Under the pieces are notes generated by a model. It saw only the letters and a program-made list of their open reading frames with translations, had not been told where the DNA came from and did no database searches. DNA of 64,000 bases from positions 186,001-250,000 of the forward strand of contig NZ_JACXBW010000007.1 in NCBI RefSeq assembly GCF_014712225.1. Direction: 5' to 3'. Shown here piece after piece: positions 1-7,922 of the stretch. Every line of letters starts with the position of its first letter. The first letter of the stretch is position 1. The position numbers were made by a program, and so were the translations under genes. Origin of the DNA: Pseudarthrobacter sulfonivorans (GTDB taxonomy: Bacteria; Actinomycetota; Actinomycetes; Actinomycetales; Micrococcaceae).

Positions 1-23
1 TCCAGCCATCAGGACTCCAGCCC

Positions 24-887
24 TCAGGCCCCCAGCGGTGCGGCCGCCACGGTGGGGGAGGTCGGGGCTGCGGAGCCGCCCGCGGGTTCCACAGTGATGC
101 CGAGGGATGCCGCCTTGGCGATACCCTTCACGATGGCAGGTTTGGACAGTGCCGCTTCATCCATCAGGCCCTGCGACACAGGCGCCGAGCCGTCCTTGGG
201 GATCAGCCACATCTGGTAGACCTTGCCGGCCGGCGGCGCGGGCACGTCCTTCATCTTGACCACCAGGGCATCCTTCGAGGACGAGATCAGGACCGTTGCG
301 GTTCCGCCTGCAGCCACGGGGACTGACGCCTCGCGGACGTCCTGGGCCCGGACCACCTGGTTCAGCGGATCGTTCTGATCGGCGACGTAGGATCCTACGG
401 CCACGCCGCCGAGGGCGATGACTGCGGCGGCTGCCGCGGCGGCGAGCCAGCGGCGGGCGCTGCCCGGCCGGCGTCGTGATTCCCGCCGTGCCCTGGCCGC
501 GGAAAGCTCATCGGCGGGTTCCGGCTCCGGTTGTTCGGCAGGCGAAACGGCAGCAGGTGCAGCAGGTCCGGCAGCCGGCAATTGCGCGAGCGTGGGCAGC
601 TGCGCCACGATGCGGTCAAACAGATCTGCCGGAGGTTCTTCCTGTGCGGTGAACGACACGGCCAGGGTTTCCCGCGCCTGGCGGACACGCTCCAGGAAGG
701 AATTGCGCTCGTCCGCCGGGGCGGCTGAGATGTAACGGTCGATGGCGGCGCGTTCGCCATCAGTGACCGCGTCCAGGGCATAGAGCTCGGCCAGGTCCAC
801 CGCCCGCCCGGAATCCAGGTCGGCAGCGATCTCCAGGCCGAACGACCCCGGCCGGCGGGCGCCACCCTGACTATTCATTTCTGTCAT
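24..887 (-). CDS. rskA: Anti-sigma-K factor RskA-like
   Basis: A 287-residue membrane anti-sigma factor expected to hold the adjacent SigK-type sigma factor inactive. The cytoplasmic N-terminal part (about residues 30-80, DLAELYALDAVTDGER) matches the RskA sigma-binding region. A Pro/Ala/Glu-rich linker follows, then one membrane segment at about 147-169 preceded by a basic stretch (residues 132-146). The extracytoplasmic domain holds the RskA-type stretches GKVYQMWLIPKDG (about 221-233) and SLGITVEPAGGS (about 261-272). There is no HxxxCxxC zinc motif, as expected for RskA rather than ZAS-type anti-sigmas. It starts just after the sigK stop with GGGTGAG upstream, so the two are co-transcribed and probably coupled. 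Release by regulated proteolysis is known for the mycobacterial homologue and is inferred here. Confidence 0.9.
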   Translation of the reverse strand: MTEMNSQGGARRPGSFGLEIAADLDSGRAVDLAELYALDAVTDGERAAIDRYISAAPADERNSFLERVRQARETLAVSFTAQEEPPADLFDRIVAQLPTLAQLPAAGPAAPAAVSPAEQPEPEPADELSAARARRESRRRPGSARRWLAAAAAAAVIALGGVAVGSYVADQNDPLNQVVRAQDVREASVPVAAGGTATVLISSSKDALVVKMKDVPAPPAGKVYQMWLIPKDGSAPVSQGLMDEAALSKPAIVKGIAKAASLGITVEPAGGSAAPTSPTVAAAPLGA

Positions 888-888
888 C

Positions 889-1497
889 TCAACTCACCCC
901 CAGACATGTCTTCAAACGGATCAGTCCGTCGCGGATGCGGGACTTGATGGTGGGAACCGCCGCATTGAGCTTCTCCGCGACTTCCCGGTACGTGAGGCCG
1001 CCGTAATAGGCGAGCCGCACGGATTCCTGCTGTGTATCGGTCAGCGTTGCCAGGCACCGGACCACAGCCTCTGCCTCCAGTTTGCTGTCCACCTCGGCCG
1101 ATACGGAGTCGTGGTCCACCTCCTGGCTGCTGGCGCCGTATTTTGCTTCACGGTCGGTGGCCGACTGCGAGGAACGCACCTTGTCCACTGCCCGGCGATG
1201 GGAAATGGTCATCAGCCAGGACAGCGGACTGCCCGCTTCGGGGTTGAATTTCCCGGCATTCTGCCAAACCTGGAGGAAAACTTCCTGCGTGGTGTCTTCG
1301 CTGAGCTCAGGATCGATGAGGACCCGGCGGGCCATCCCAAAAACCCTGCGCGAGGTCAACTGATAGAACTCGGCAAACGCTGCCTGGTCTCCGCCCGCAA
1401 CCCGGGCGAGCAGACGGCCCAGGCGCTGGCTGAGAGCCGCCGGAGAGTCTGTGACTGCGGCCGGGGACTCGAAGTTTGGCGCGTTGGGAGTTTCCAT
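889..1497 (-). CDS. sigK: ECF RNA polymerase sigma factor, SigK-type
   Basis: An extracytoplasmic-function sigma factor of about 202 residues that directs RNA polymerase to stress promoters. Region 2 is visible as EFYQLTSRRVFGMARRVL through DTTQEVFLQVWQ and SWLMTISHRRAVDKVRS. Region 4 is LTDTQQESVRLAYYGGLTYREVAEKL, followed by the helix-turn-helix PTIKSRIRDGLIRLK. I chose the ATG at 1497 (METPNAPN) because the in-frame extension to 1626 is Pro/Arg-rich and unlike the family. The ATG has no close ribosome site, but TATGCT ends 8 nt upstream, so a leaderless transcript is possible. Next to an RskA-type anti-sigma, SigK is the best family assignment. Confidence 0.9.
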   Translation of the reverse strand: METPNAPNFESPAAVTDSPAALSQRLGRLLARVAGGDQAAFAEFYQLTSRRVFGMARRVLIDPELSEDTTQEVFLQVWQNAGKFNPEAGSPLSWLMTISHRRAVDKVRSSQSATDREAKYGASSQEVDHDSVSAEVDSKLEAEAVVRCLATLTDTQQESVRLAYYGGLTYREVAEKLNAAVPTIKSRIRDGLIRLKTCLGVS

Positions 1498-1505
1498 CAC
1501 TAACA

Positions 1506-1511
1506 AGCATA
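1506..1511 (-). promoter_or_regulatory. Possible -10 box for sigK
   Basis: Read on the minus strand, TATGCT lies 8 nt before the chosen sigK ATG and no Shine-Dalgarno sits at normal distance. This suggests a leaderless or near-leaderless mRNA. The -35 region is not convincing. Confidence 0.35.
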
Positions 1512-1700
1512 GGTCTCCGGGCGGCGGATCAGGGGCATCGACGCCGGGGCTGCGCAAGGCAGCGGACGTGGCAGGCAGCTCACCCGGCCGGGCCTGTAAC
1601 AGTCTCACCCGCCGCTCCTTCATCATCCCGGAATTGCTGTCAGGAGTGATTCGGTGCAGGCAGCGTCACGGATGGGCCTGAATGGGCTCCGCTGCGGCGG

Positions 1701-2168
1701 TCAGATTTGGGCGCCGGCGAATCCTTGCTGGCGCCAGGCCTCGTACACCGCAATGGAGGCGGCATTGGCGAGGTTCAGCGAACGGAGGGAGGGCAGCATG
1801 GGAAGCCGCACCGTGGCGGTGACGTGCGGGTCGCGCTTGACGTCTTCGGGCAGGCCCACGGATTCCTGGCCGAACATCAGCACATCGCCGGGCTTATAGG
1901 CAATGTCCGCGTAGCTGGCCGTGCCGTCGGAGGTAAAAGCGTAGACGCGTTCCGGCTGCAGCTCCCGCCAGGCGTCTTCGATGGTTTTGTGGACAGTGAC
2001 GACGGCGAGGTCGTGGTAGTCGAGGCCGGCCCGCCTGAGCTTCGCGTCAGAAAAATCAAAGCCCAGGGGTTCCACCAGGTGCAGTTCGGCACCGGTGATC
2101 GCGGCCAGCCTGATGGCGTTGCCGGTATTGCCTGGGATTTCGGGGGAATGGAAGAGGATTCGGAACAC
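1701..2168 (-). CDS. trmL: tRNA (cytidine(34)-2'-O)-methyltransferase TrmL
   Basis: A 155-residue SPOUT-class methyltransferase predicted to 2'-O-methylate the wobble nucleotide of tRNA-Leu isoacceptors with S-adenosylmethionine. The short length (the TrmL type lacks an N-terminal extension) and the motifs PEIPGNTGNAIRLA near the N-terminus, MFGQESVGLP near residue 100 and RSLNLANAASIAVYE near the C-terminus (the trefoil-knot SAM site) support the call. The start is GTG at 2166-2168. It is preceded by TGGACC and then TAGGAT, a -10-like box, which implies a leaderless transcript. That box contains the stop codon of the upstream DnaJ-domain gene. Confidence 0.92.
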   Translation of the reverse strand: MFRILFHSPEIPGNTGNAIRLAAITGAELHLVEPLGFDFSDAKLRRAGLDYHDLAVVTVHKTIEDAWRELQPERVYAFTSDGTASYADIAYKPGDVLMFGQESVGLPEDVKRDPHVTATVRLPMLPSLRSLNLANAASIAVYEAWRQQGFAGAQI

Positions 2169-2174
2169 GGTCCA

Positions 2175-2180
2175 ATCCTA
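2175..2180 (-). promoter_or_regulatory. -10 box of a leaderless trmL promoter, overlapping the upstream stop codon
   Basis: On the minus strand TAGGAT is followed by exactly six bases (TGGACC) and then the GTG start of trmL. Its first three bases are the TAG stop codon of the upstream DnaJ-domain gene. The same box-spacer-start layout precedes the chorismate mutase gene. Confidence 0.55.
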
Positions 2181-3149
2181 GCCAGTGTGCATGCCGCGCA
2201 GCAGCCGGGCCAGGATGGGCACGTTGACCGTGTTCGGCGCTGGTCCGGCGGAGAGGAAGTGTTTGAGGCCACGGACCAGGCCTGCCCCGTTGACCACTTG
2301 CACCGATTCGCCGGCGCCGGCCGTGCGCCGGTGGCGGTCGATGACGGGCTCGTGGAGGTTGCCATCGGGACTGTGGACGACGGTCCAGCCGGTGACGTTC
2401 AGTTCAGGGAAAACGTCCTGCATGGCGCGCACCACGTGGGCCAGCTGCGGCGGGGCAATGGAGCGGCCGCCGTGCCTGAGGGCCTGTCCGTCCCAGGCGT
2501 AAGCCCCCTTGGGCAGGAGCATGGAACCGATAAGCGCCAGCCTGTAACCGGACAGCAGTGCATGGTCTATGTGGCTGTTGTCCGCCGGGGACTGCAGCCC
2601 GTTGACCAGCCGGGCGGCCGGAATCGCCGGCAGCACCTGGCGGCTAATGAGCTGCACCGTCCGCATCTCACGCTGGATCCGGGCCTCCGCCCCAAAAATT
2701 CCGCGTTTGCGCGGCATCCCATGAACCTGCTGACTGGCCTGGCTGAAGGGGATGAGGGGAACCGTCCCGGCCGCCTGGAACGCTGCGGCATCGTAGGGCG
2801 GCAGGTAGAGCGCGGGGTCGCCGGCGGTGTTGCGGGGCGTGCTGGGCCTGTGCACGGTGGCCGAGGCATGACTCCCCGCAGCCGGCGCATCAAAGTGCGC
2901 TTCCGAGGCAGCCGCACCCGTTGTGGCACCGGCCGTTCCCGCGGCATAGGAGCGGTCGTAGGCCTTCCGCCGTGTGGGGTCCATCAGGGTTTCGTAGGCT
3001 GCCGTGACGCGCCGGAACGCGGCGGCGTCCCCGCCGTGGTCCGGGTGGGCCGTCCGCGCCGCCCGGCGGTAGGCCACCTTGATTTCCTTGTCGGTGGCTG
3101 TCACCGCGACGCGGAGCACCTCGTAGTAGGAGCTGCTGCTCTCGGTCAC
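2178..3149 (-). CDS. DnaJ (J-domain) protein of unknown specific role
   Basis: A protein of about 323 residues with an N-terminal J domain (about residues 8-60: YYEVLRVAVTATDKEIKVAYRRAA), including the HPD tripeptide at residues 35-37 that stimulates DnaK ATPase in this family. After an Ala-rich linker (about 65-120) comes a region with no zinc-finger repeats and no canonical DnaJ C-terminal domain, so it is a type III J protein, probably recruiting DnaK to particular clients. I start it at the GTG at 3149 because AAAGGATG lies just upstream; the ATG at 3182 has no ribosome site. The TAG stop forms part of the trmL -10 box. Confidence 0.8.
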   Translation of the reverse strand: MTESSSSYYEVLRVAVTATDKEIKVAYRRAARTAHPDHGGDAAAFRRVTAAYETLMDPTRRKAYDRSYAAGTAGATTGAAASEAHFDAPAAGSHASATVHRPSTPRNTAGDPALYLPPYDAAAFQAAGTVPLIPFSQASQQVHGMPRKRGIFGAEARIQREMRTVQLISRQVLPAIPAARLVNGLQSPADNSHIDHALLSGYRLALIGSMLLPKGAYAWDGQALRHGGRSIAPPQLAHVVRAMQDVFPELNVTGWTVVHSPDGNLHEPVIDRHRRTAGAGESVQVVNGAGLVRGLKHFLSAGPAPNTVNVPILARLLRGMHTG

Positions 3150-3343
3150 GCACCCATCCTTTTGTTCGTCCGGCCAGTCCACGGCAGGCAGCCCGGCTGG
3201 CCCAGTTTAGCCGCCTGTCCACACAACGCCTTTGTGGGTGGCAGTGGTTCCCGGCACCGGCTTACGAAACGGAACCGGCCCGCCGTCTAGACTCTTGGAT
3301 GGTGACGGCAGGTTGGCTTTTCGGCGAGCATAGTGGGGTGGAT

Positions 3344-4012
3344 GTGAAGGCACAGGCAGCAGCTGGACTCGTGGCAGGGGCACTCCTGGGCATGATGGCG
3401 CTCGCAGGATGCAGTGTTGGCGTCCCGGACCCCGAAGCCCCGAAGATCCCGCAGCCGGCCACCGCGCTTGCAACCCCCACCATCACGCCTGGCCATGATG
3501 CCGCGGCGGTGGCAGCCAAGGACATGCCGTTCTCGGCCGGCGCCTCATTGGCCGAGGGCGTTTCGGTGGGGATCTCCGACGGCCTCAAGAGTGCGCCAGG
3601 CTGGACGCCGGTCAAGGAAAACGTGGCCGGCGAGAACCAGTACGTGAAATCCGACGGGTGCCTGGTGGCGGCCAAGGTGCGCGCCAACCAGTCCCCCCTT
3701 GTCCTGGCGGATGACAGGGAATCAACTGTTGGCCTGTTCACCTACCTTGACCCCACCATCCTGCCCGCCTATTTGAAGACGGCAACGCTGCGGTGGGGTG
3801 GTGAACCTGACAAGCCGGGTCCGCAGGTCGAGGTTCTGGTCCTGGAGGAACCCGGTCAGGCAGGCGCCAGATCAACGGCGGTCATGGCAAGGGTCTTCGG
3901 TACGGCCGCATCGTCGGTGTATGTCTCGGTTTCCTGCCCCGATGCTGCCACCCTGGCTGCAGCCCGGGCCGAGGTGGCAGCGCGCCTCGTGGTGGTTCCG
4001 CCGTCGAACTAG
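3344..4012 (+). CDS. Putative lipoprotein of unknown function
   Basis: A secreted protein of about 222 residues with a lipoprotein signal peptide: a short basic N-terminus, a hydrophobic core and the lipobox LAGC with the modified cysteine near residue 23. The mature part begins Pro/Ala/Thr-rich and then forms a soluble domain (VSVGISDGLKSAPGWTPV; a central Cys in SDGCLVAA; a second Cys in VSVSCPDAATLAAA), perhaps a disulfide pair. I prefer GTG 3344, which has a G-rich ribosome site and puts the basic residue next to the hydrophobic core. ATG 3299, right behind a TAGACT box at 3288-3293, would add 15 residues. I do not recognise a family. It is convergent with the DoxX-like gene. Confidence 0.7.
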   Translation: MKAQAAAGLVAGALLGMMALAGCSVGVPDPEAPKIPQPATALATPTITPGHDAAAVAAKDMPFSAGASLAEGVSVGISDGLKSAPGWTPVKENVAGENQYVKSDGCLVAAKVRANQSPLVLADDRESTVGLFTYLDPTILPAYLKTATLRWGGEPDKPGPQVEVLVLEEPGQAGARSTAVMARVFGTAASSVYVSVSCPDAATLAAARAEVAARLVVVPPSN

Positions 4013-4026
4013 CGGTGCGGACTGAA

Positions 4027-4452
4027 CTAGCGGTGGCGGCGCCAGGACCCGGCGGGCGAGAGCCGGTTCAGTGCGAGCGCGGCGACCAGCAGGCCGAAGT
4101 CCCGCAGGGCCACGTCGTAGTATGCGCCCAGGACCAGCAGGTTGATGATGATTCCCAGCAGCCAGACGGCCACCAGCACCGAACCGAACCGCGGACGGAC
4201 CGCCACCATGATGCCGGCAATAATCTCCACAACGCCGACGATGTACATAAAGGTCTGCGGCGTGACGGGGACAACTGATGTGGCAACGGGTGCCAGGTAG
4301 CTGGTCCAGTCGGTGAGGATGTTGGTGAATTTGTCCAGCCCAAAAAGGATGGGTGCCACGGTGAAGACGGTCCGGAGCAGGAAGAACGCCTGGCGGTCCG
4401 GTGCCATTGTTTGGAGGCGGCCGGTCGGGATGTTTTCTGTGGTGGTTTTCAT
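4027..4452 (-). CDS. DoxX-family membrane protein
   Basis: An integral membrane protein of about 141 residues with four predicted hydrophobic segments (AFFLLRTVFTVAPILFGLDK; PQTFMYIVGVVEIIAGIMVA; GSVLVAVWLLGIIINLLVL; FGLLVAALALNRL), the DoxX/DoxD-like layout. DoxX proteins associate with membrane-bound redox enzymes; in mycobacteria one links SodA and a thiosulfate sulfurtransferase. The ATG at 4452 has a strong site (AAGGAG). It is divergent from a cysteine-rich regulator. Its promoter lies inside a perfect 10-bp inverted repeat, with TATGAT between the arms, so repression by that regulator is likely (inference). The same repeat controls the FAD reductase gene at 6460-7716. Confidence 0.78.
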   Translation of the reverse strand: MKTTTENIPTGRLQTMAPDRQAFFLLRTVFTVAPILFGLDKFTNILTDWTSYLAPVATSVVPVTPQTFMYIVGVVEIIAGIMVAVRPRFGSVLVAVWLLGIIINLLVLGAYYDVALRDFGLLVAALALNRLSPAGSWRRHR

Positions 4453-4461
4453 GGTGCGCTC

Positions 4462-4494
4462 CTTTCTAAAAGTAGGTATCATAATTTTAGAAAG
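4462..4494. promoter_or_regulatory. Inverted-repeat operator between doxX-like gene and regulator
   Basis: CTTTCTAAAA (4462-4471) and TTTTAGAAAG (4485-4494) form a perfect 10-bp inverted repeat with a 13-bp spacer. The core is TTCTAAA-N15-TTTAGAA. On the minus strand TATGAT (4478-4483), a good -10 for the DoxX-like gene, lies between the arms, so bound protein would block the promoter. A further half site TTTTAGAA lies at 4523-4530, just upstream of the regulator GTG, which suggests autoregulation. Confidence 0.75.
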
Positions 4495-4543
4495 AACGGA
4501 CAGATTAAGCAATGGATGTTGTTTTTAGAATGAAGGGTTCCTA

Positions 4544-5218
4544 GTGCGCAGACTTCCGTGGGGCCGCCGCGTGGCGGCCGTTGCCTCGCTCGGTGACGAA
4601 AAACGCCGGCAGCTTTTCCAGCTGGTTGCCTCCTCGGACGGCGCCGTCGGGCGCGACGACGCCGCCGATGCCCTCGGGTTGCCGCGAAGTACGGCCTCCT
4701 TCCACCTCGACAAGCTGGTCCAGGATGGCCTGCTGGCAGTGGAATTCCACAAGGCCGCCGGCAAAGCCGGACCCGGCTCCGGCCGCCCCGCCAAGATGTA
4801 TCGGCCAGCAGCGAATGAGGTGAGCGCCTCGGTGCCCGACCGGAACTACGACCTGGCCGGAGAACTCCTCGCCTCTGCCATCGAGCACTCCACGGCAACC
4901 GGCGACGCGGTGGGCGACTCGCTGCGCCTCACCTCGTACCGCAAGGGCCAGGAACTCGCCGCCGGAGCGGAGGGCCTAACGGAGTTCATGGCAGGGGAGG
5001 GCTACGAGCCCCGGCCCGACGGGGACGGCGGCCTGGTGCTGGCCAACTGCCCGTTCCACCGCCTTTCTGACGGGCATCCGGACGTGGTCTGTGCCATGAA
5101 CGGTTCCTTCCTCCGGGGCGCCGCTGCGGCGTGCGGGGAGCCGGAGGACCGCATCGCGCCGAACAGTGTGCACGGCCAGTGCTGCGCCAGGATCACCGCA
5201 GGGATCAGTGCGGCCTGA
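4544..5218 (+). CDS. SufR/ArsR-like winged-helix regulator with C-terminal cysteine cluster
   Basis: A 224-residue regulator of the COG2345 type. A winged helix lies at about residues 20-90 (GRDDAADALGLPRSTASFHL as recognition region; GSGRPAKMYRP as wing). The C-terminal half holds cysteines at 169, 183, 197 and 213/214, spaced x13, x13 and x15/16. This resembles the iron-sulfur ligand pattern of SufR (roughly C-x12-C-x13-C-x14-C), so cluster or redox sensing is inferred. The GTG start has AAGGG upstream. It is divergent from the DoxX-like gene and followed after 33 bp by a cysteine desulfurase gene. It probably binds the TTCTAAA-N15-TTTAGAA repeats at 4462-4494 and 7741-7775. Confidence 0.82.
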   Translation: MRRLPWGRRVAAVASLGDEKRRQLFQLVASSDGAVGRDDAADALGLPRSTASFHLDKLVQDGLLAVEFHKAAGKAGPGSGRPAKMYRPAANEVSASVPDRNYDLAGELLASAIEHSTATGDAVGDSLRLTSYRKGQELAAGAEGLTEFMAGEGYEPRPDGDGGLVLANCPFHRLSDGHPDVVCAMNGSFLRGAAAACGEPEDRIAPNSVHGQCCARITAGISAA

Positions 5219-5239
5219 ATCCATGACCGCCGACGCGGC

Positions 5240-5245
5240 TAGAAT
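5240..5245 (+). promoter_or_regulatory. -10 box of a leaderless cysteine desulfurase promoter
   Basis: TAGAAT is followed by six bases (TGTTCC) and the GTG start codon at 5252, with no Shine-Dalgarno. This matches actinobacterial leaderless promoters and gives the desulfurase its own promoter, separate from the regulator upstream. Confidence 0.55.
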
Positions 5246-5251
5246 TGTTCC

Positions 5252-6484
5252 GTGCCCGTCTACCTCGATCATGCAGCCACCACACCACTTTCTGCGGAGG
5301 CGCTGGCAGCCCTGACCCGGGAACTCTCCCGTACCGGGAACCCGTCGTCCCTGCACGGCTCAGGCCGCCGCGCCCGCCGCTCTGTGGAGGACGCCAGGGA
5401 GGCCATCGCGACGGCGGCCGGCGCCCATCCCTCGGAGGTCATCTTTACCTCCGGCGGCACTGAGTCGGACAACCTGGCGGTCAAGGGCCTGTTCTGGTCC
5501 CGCTCCGGCGAAGACCCCTCCCGGCGGCGCATCCTGTGCTCCGCCGTCGAACATCACGCTGTGCTGGACACGGTGGAATGGCTGGAACGGCACGAAGGTG
5601 CCGAGGTCACCTGGCTGCCCGTGGACAGCGACGGGGTGGTGGACGTGGAGGCGTTGGCGGCCGAGCTGTCACGCGACCCCGGCTCCATCGCCCTGGTGAC
5701 GGTGATGTGGGCCAACAACGAGGTGGGGACCATTCAGCCGGTGCACCGGATTGTGGAGCTGGCGCACGCGGCCGGGGTCCCGGTCCATTCGGATGCTGTT
5801 CAGGCGTTCGGATCCCTGCCCGTGGACTTCAAGGCTTCAGGACTGGACGCCATGTCCGTTTCCGGGCACAAGATCGGCGGGCCGGTGGGTGTGGGGGCCC
5901 TGCTGCTGGGGCGTGCGGTCAAGCTGACTCCGGTGCAGCATGGCGGCGGCCAGGAGCGCGATGTGCGCTCCGGGACGTTGGACACAGCATCCATTGCCGC
6001 GTTCGCTGCGGCTGCCGAAGCCGCCGCTGCCCAGCTTGAATCGGAGACTGCCCGCATCGGGGCTCTCCGCGACCGGTTGATCAGTGGTGTCCTCGAACGC
6101 GTACCTGAGGCCGTGCTGCGCGGAGCTCCGGGGGAGGGGCGCCTGCCCGGCAACGCCCACTTCACCTTCCCGGGCTGCGAGGGGGATTCCCTGCTGTTCC
6201 TGCTGGACCTTGCCGGCGTGGAGTCATCCACTGGTTCAGCCTGCACTGCCGGCGTGCCGCGGCCGTCCCACGTGCTGCTGGCCATGGGCCTGGACGAGGA
6301 AACCGCCAGGGGCGCCCAGCGCTTTACACTCGGCCACGCCTCAACCGATGCGGATGTGGATGCCCTGCTGGCGGCCCTTCCCGGCGCCTATGAGCGGGCC
6401 CGCCAGGCGGGAATGGCCGGGCATGAATCGTCCATCCAGACGGCGGGCACTGTGGCGCGTCAGGCCGGTTCCGGCAGGAGCTGA
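5252..6484 (+). CDS. iscS: Cysteine desulfurase (NifS/IscS-type)
   Basis: A 410-residue PLP enzyme that takes sulfur from L-cysteine for tRNA thiolation and Fe-S clusters. Family signatures in order are [11 protein letters not shown] at the N-terminus, TSGGTESDN, the PLP-histidine region AVEHHAVLD, the Schiff-base lysine K207 in SGHKIGGP, and the persulfide cysteine C331 in [10 protein letters not shown]. The GTG start fits the universal MxVYLDxAATT beginning. Together with mnmA downstream it would supply the 2-thiouridine pathway; these genes are commonly neighbours in actinobacteria, but here a minus-strand reductase gene intervenes. Its 3' end overlaps that convergent gene by 25 bp. Confidence 0.95.
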   Translation: MPVYLDHAATTPLSAEALAALTRELSRTGNPSSLHGSGRRARRSVEDAREAIATAAGAHPSEVIFTSGGTESDNLAVKGLFWSRSGEDPSRRRILCSAVEHHAVLDTVEWLERHEGAEVTWLPVDSDGVVDVEALAAELSRDPGSIALVTVMWANNEVGTIQPVHRIVELAHAAGVPVHSDAVQAFGSLPVDFKASGLDAMSVSGHKIGGPVGVGALLLGRAVKLTPVQHGGGQERDVRSGTLDTASIAAFAAAAEAAAAQLESETARIGALRDRLISGVLERVPEAVLRGAPGEGRLPGNAHFTFPGCEGDSLLFLLDLAGVESSTGSACTAGVPRPSHVLLAMGLDEETARGAQRFTLGHASTDADVDALLAALPGAYERARQAGMAGHESSIQTAGTVARQAGSGRS

Positions 6485-7716
6485 CCGAGGCCGGCGGCGG
6501 GGTCGGCCAGGCGCTCAGCCGTTACCGGCGTCCGGGCCGAGATAAGGGCTTTGATGGTCTTCTGGGCCCCCGGCTGCACTTTCCGCGGCCAGTTGACGCT
6601 CATGCCGGCCACCACCCGGGAGTCCTGCACCCAGAAAGCGATGAACTGCTTATCCTCCAGCGACCCCCTAATCACCGGTTCGGCGCCCGCGGCCAGGGTG
6701 GGGAAGCCCGAGTATTCCATGCTGACGTCGAACTGGTCCGTATAGAAGTACGGGACGGTGTTCAGCGTGGCGTCCTGGCCCAGCATCGCCCGGGCCGCCA
6801 CCTTGCCCCCGTTCAGGGCGTTGGACCAATGCTCGCTGCGGTGGTGTTGGCCGGTGAAGGGATGCAGGGCATTGGCGACGTCGCCGGCGGCATAGATGCC
6901 GGGTTCGCTGGTTTGCAGTGAGGCGTCGGTGAGGATGCCGTTGTCCAGCGCCAGGCCGGCCGTCTGGGCAAGCGCAGTGTCAGGTACCACTCCCACGGCA
7001 ATGATCACGATGTCTGCAGGGAGCAGTTCACCCGTGTCCGTGATGACGCCCGTAACAGCTCCGCCCTCTCCGGTGATCTCCTGCGCCGAGGCGGGAAGCC
7101 GGAAGCTGACACCGTTTGCTTCGTGCAAACCCCGGAAGAACCGCCCGAGGTCCGGGCCGATGGCGCCCGCAAGCGGAATATCCTCCAGTCCCAGCAGGGT
7201 GACGTTGTTGCCGTACGTTGCCGCGGCTGCGGCCAATTCCATCCCGATCCAGCCCGAACCGACCATCACCACATTTTTCCCGCCTGCAGCGAGGCGGCCG
7301 CGGAGCAACCTGCTGTCATCCAGGGTGCGGAACGTCGAGACTCCGGCCAGGTCACTGCCGGGCAGCCGCAGCGTCCGGGGCAATGCCCCGGTGGCCAGGA
7401 GCAGGGAGCCGTAGGCCAGGGACGATCCGTCGTCCAGCTGCACTGTCCGCTCCGCCGCCCGGATGGCGGTGACCCGGACGCCGAGGCGGAGGCCGACGTC
7501 GTTCTCTGCGTACCAGCCGTGCGGCACCACCGGGACGGTATCCTCCGCGGCCTTGCCCAGCAAATACTCCTTGGACAGCGGCGGACGCAGGTAGGGGTGG
7601 TGGTGTTCGGCGCCGACAACGGTTACCCGTCCGGTGAAACCTTCAGCCCGCAGGGTCTTGGCGGCGGTGGCGCCTGCCAGCCCGCCGCCTGCTACGACGA
7701 TGTCCTGAACAGCCAT
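6460..7716 (-). CDS. FAD-dependent ferredoxin-NAD(P) reductase-like oxidoreductase
   Basis: A 418-residue flavoprotein of the ferredoxin/rubredoxin reductase type. The N-terminal FAD dinucleotide fold is [32 protein letters not shown] is typical of putidaredoxin/ferredoxin reductases. The NAD(P) fold is [17 protein letters not shown], and the second FAD contact is [11 protein letters not shown]. It would move electrons from NAD(P)H to an iron-sulfur or rubredoxin partner, which is not encoded nearby. A TTGACT-N17-TAAAGT promoter lies upstream, with its -10 inside an inverted repeat matching the one before the DoxX-like gene, so both are probably in one regulon. It sits convergently between the desulfurase and mnmA genes. 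Confidence 0.88.
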   Translation of the reverse strand: MAVQDIVVAGGGLAGATAAKTLRAEGFTGRVTVVGAEHHHPYLRPPLSKEYLLGKAAEDTVPVVPHGWYAENDVGLRLGVRVTAIRAAERTVQLDDGSSLAYGSLLLATGALPRTLRLPGSDLAGVSTFRTLDDSRLLRGRLAAGGKNVVMVGSGWIGMELAAAAATYGNNVTLLGLEDIPLAGAIGPDLGRFFRGLHEANGVSFRLPASAQEITGEGGAVTGVITDTGELLPADIVIIAVGVVPDTALAQTAGLALDNGILTDASLQTSEPGIYAAGDVANALHPFTGQHHRSEHWSNALNGGKVAARAMLGQDATLNTVPYFYTDQFDVSMEYSGFPTLAAGAEPVIRGSLEDKQFIAFWVQDSRVVAGMSVNWPRKVQPGAQKTIKALISARTPVTAERLADPAAGLGQLLPEPA

Positions 7717-7740
7717 GTCCGCCCGCTTCCCTTGCTCCGT

Positions 7741-7775
7741 CGATTCTAAAACTGCTTACCTTGACTTTAGAATCG
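7741..7775. promoter_or_regulatory. Inverted-repeat operator of the FAD reductase gene
   Basis: CGATTCTAAA (7741-7750) and TTTAGAATCG (7766-7775) form a perfect 10-bp inverted repeat. The core TTCTAAA-N15-TTTAGAA has exactly the half-site sequence and spacing found at 4464-4492 before the DoxX-like gene. The upstream arm overlaps the -10 box of the reductase promoter. Confidence 0.75.
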
Positions 7776-7792
7776 CGGGGTGTGTCAGTCAA
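7764..7792 (-). promoter_or_regulatory. SigA-type promoter of the FAD reductase gene
   Basis: On the minus strand TTGACT (7787-7792) and TAAAGT (7764-7769) are separated by 17 bp, a good housekeeping promoter. The -10 overlaps an operator arm, consistent with repression. Confidence 0.6.
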
Positions 7793-7797
7793 GGTCT

Positions 7798-7827
7798 TTT
7801 GGGTAGGATTCGGCGTGCCGATACAAT
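7798..7827 (+). promoter_or_regulatory. Possible mnmA promoter
   Basis: TTTGGG (7798-7803), an 18-bp spacer and TACAAT (7822-7827) make a plausible promoter. It would give mnmA a leader of about 90 nt. The -35 is weak. Confidence 0.4.
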
Positions 7828-7922
7828 AGTGCGGCAGGCATTGTGTTATCTGTGCGGCCGCCATATGAACCGCAGGCCGCCACTGGTGCCGGCAGCCCCC
7901 CTGAACCCAAAAGAAAGCCAGT

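Noticed and set aside
1707..3290. A 527-codon plus-strand open frame antisense to trmL and the DnaJ-domain gene
   Set aside because: High GC keeps the opposite strand open; the translation has no family motifs, while the minus-strand genes show clear HPD and SPOUT signatures.
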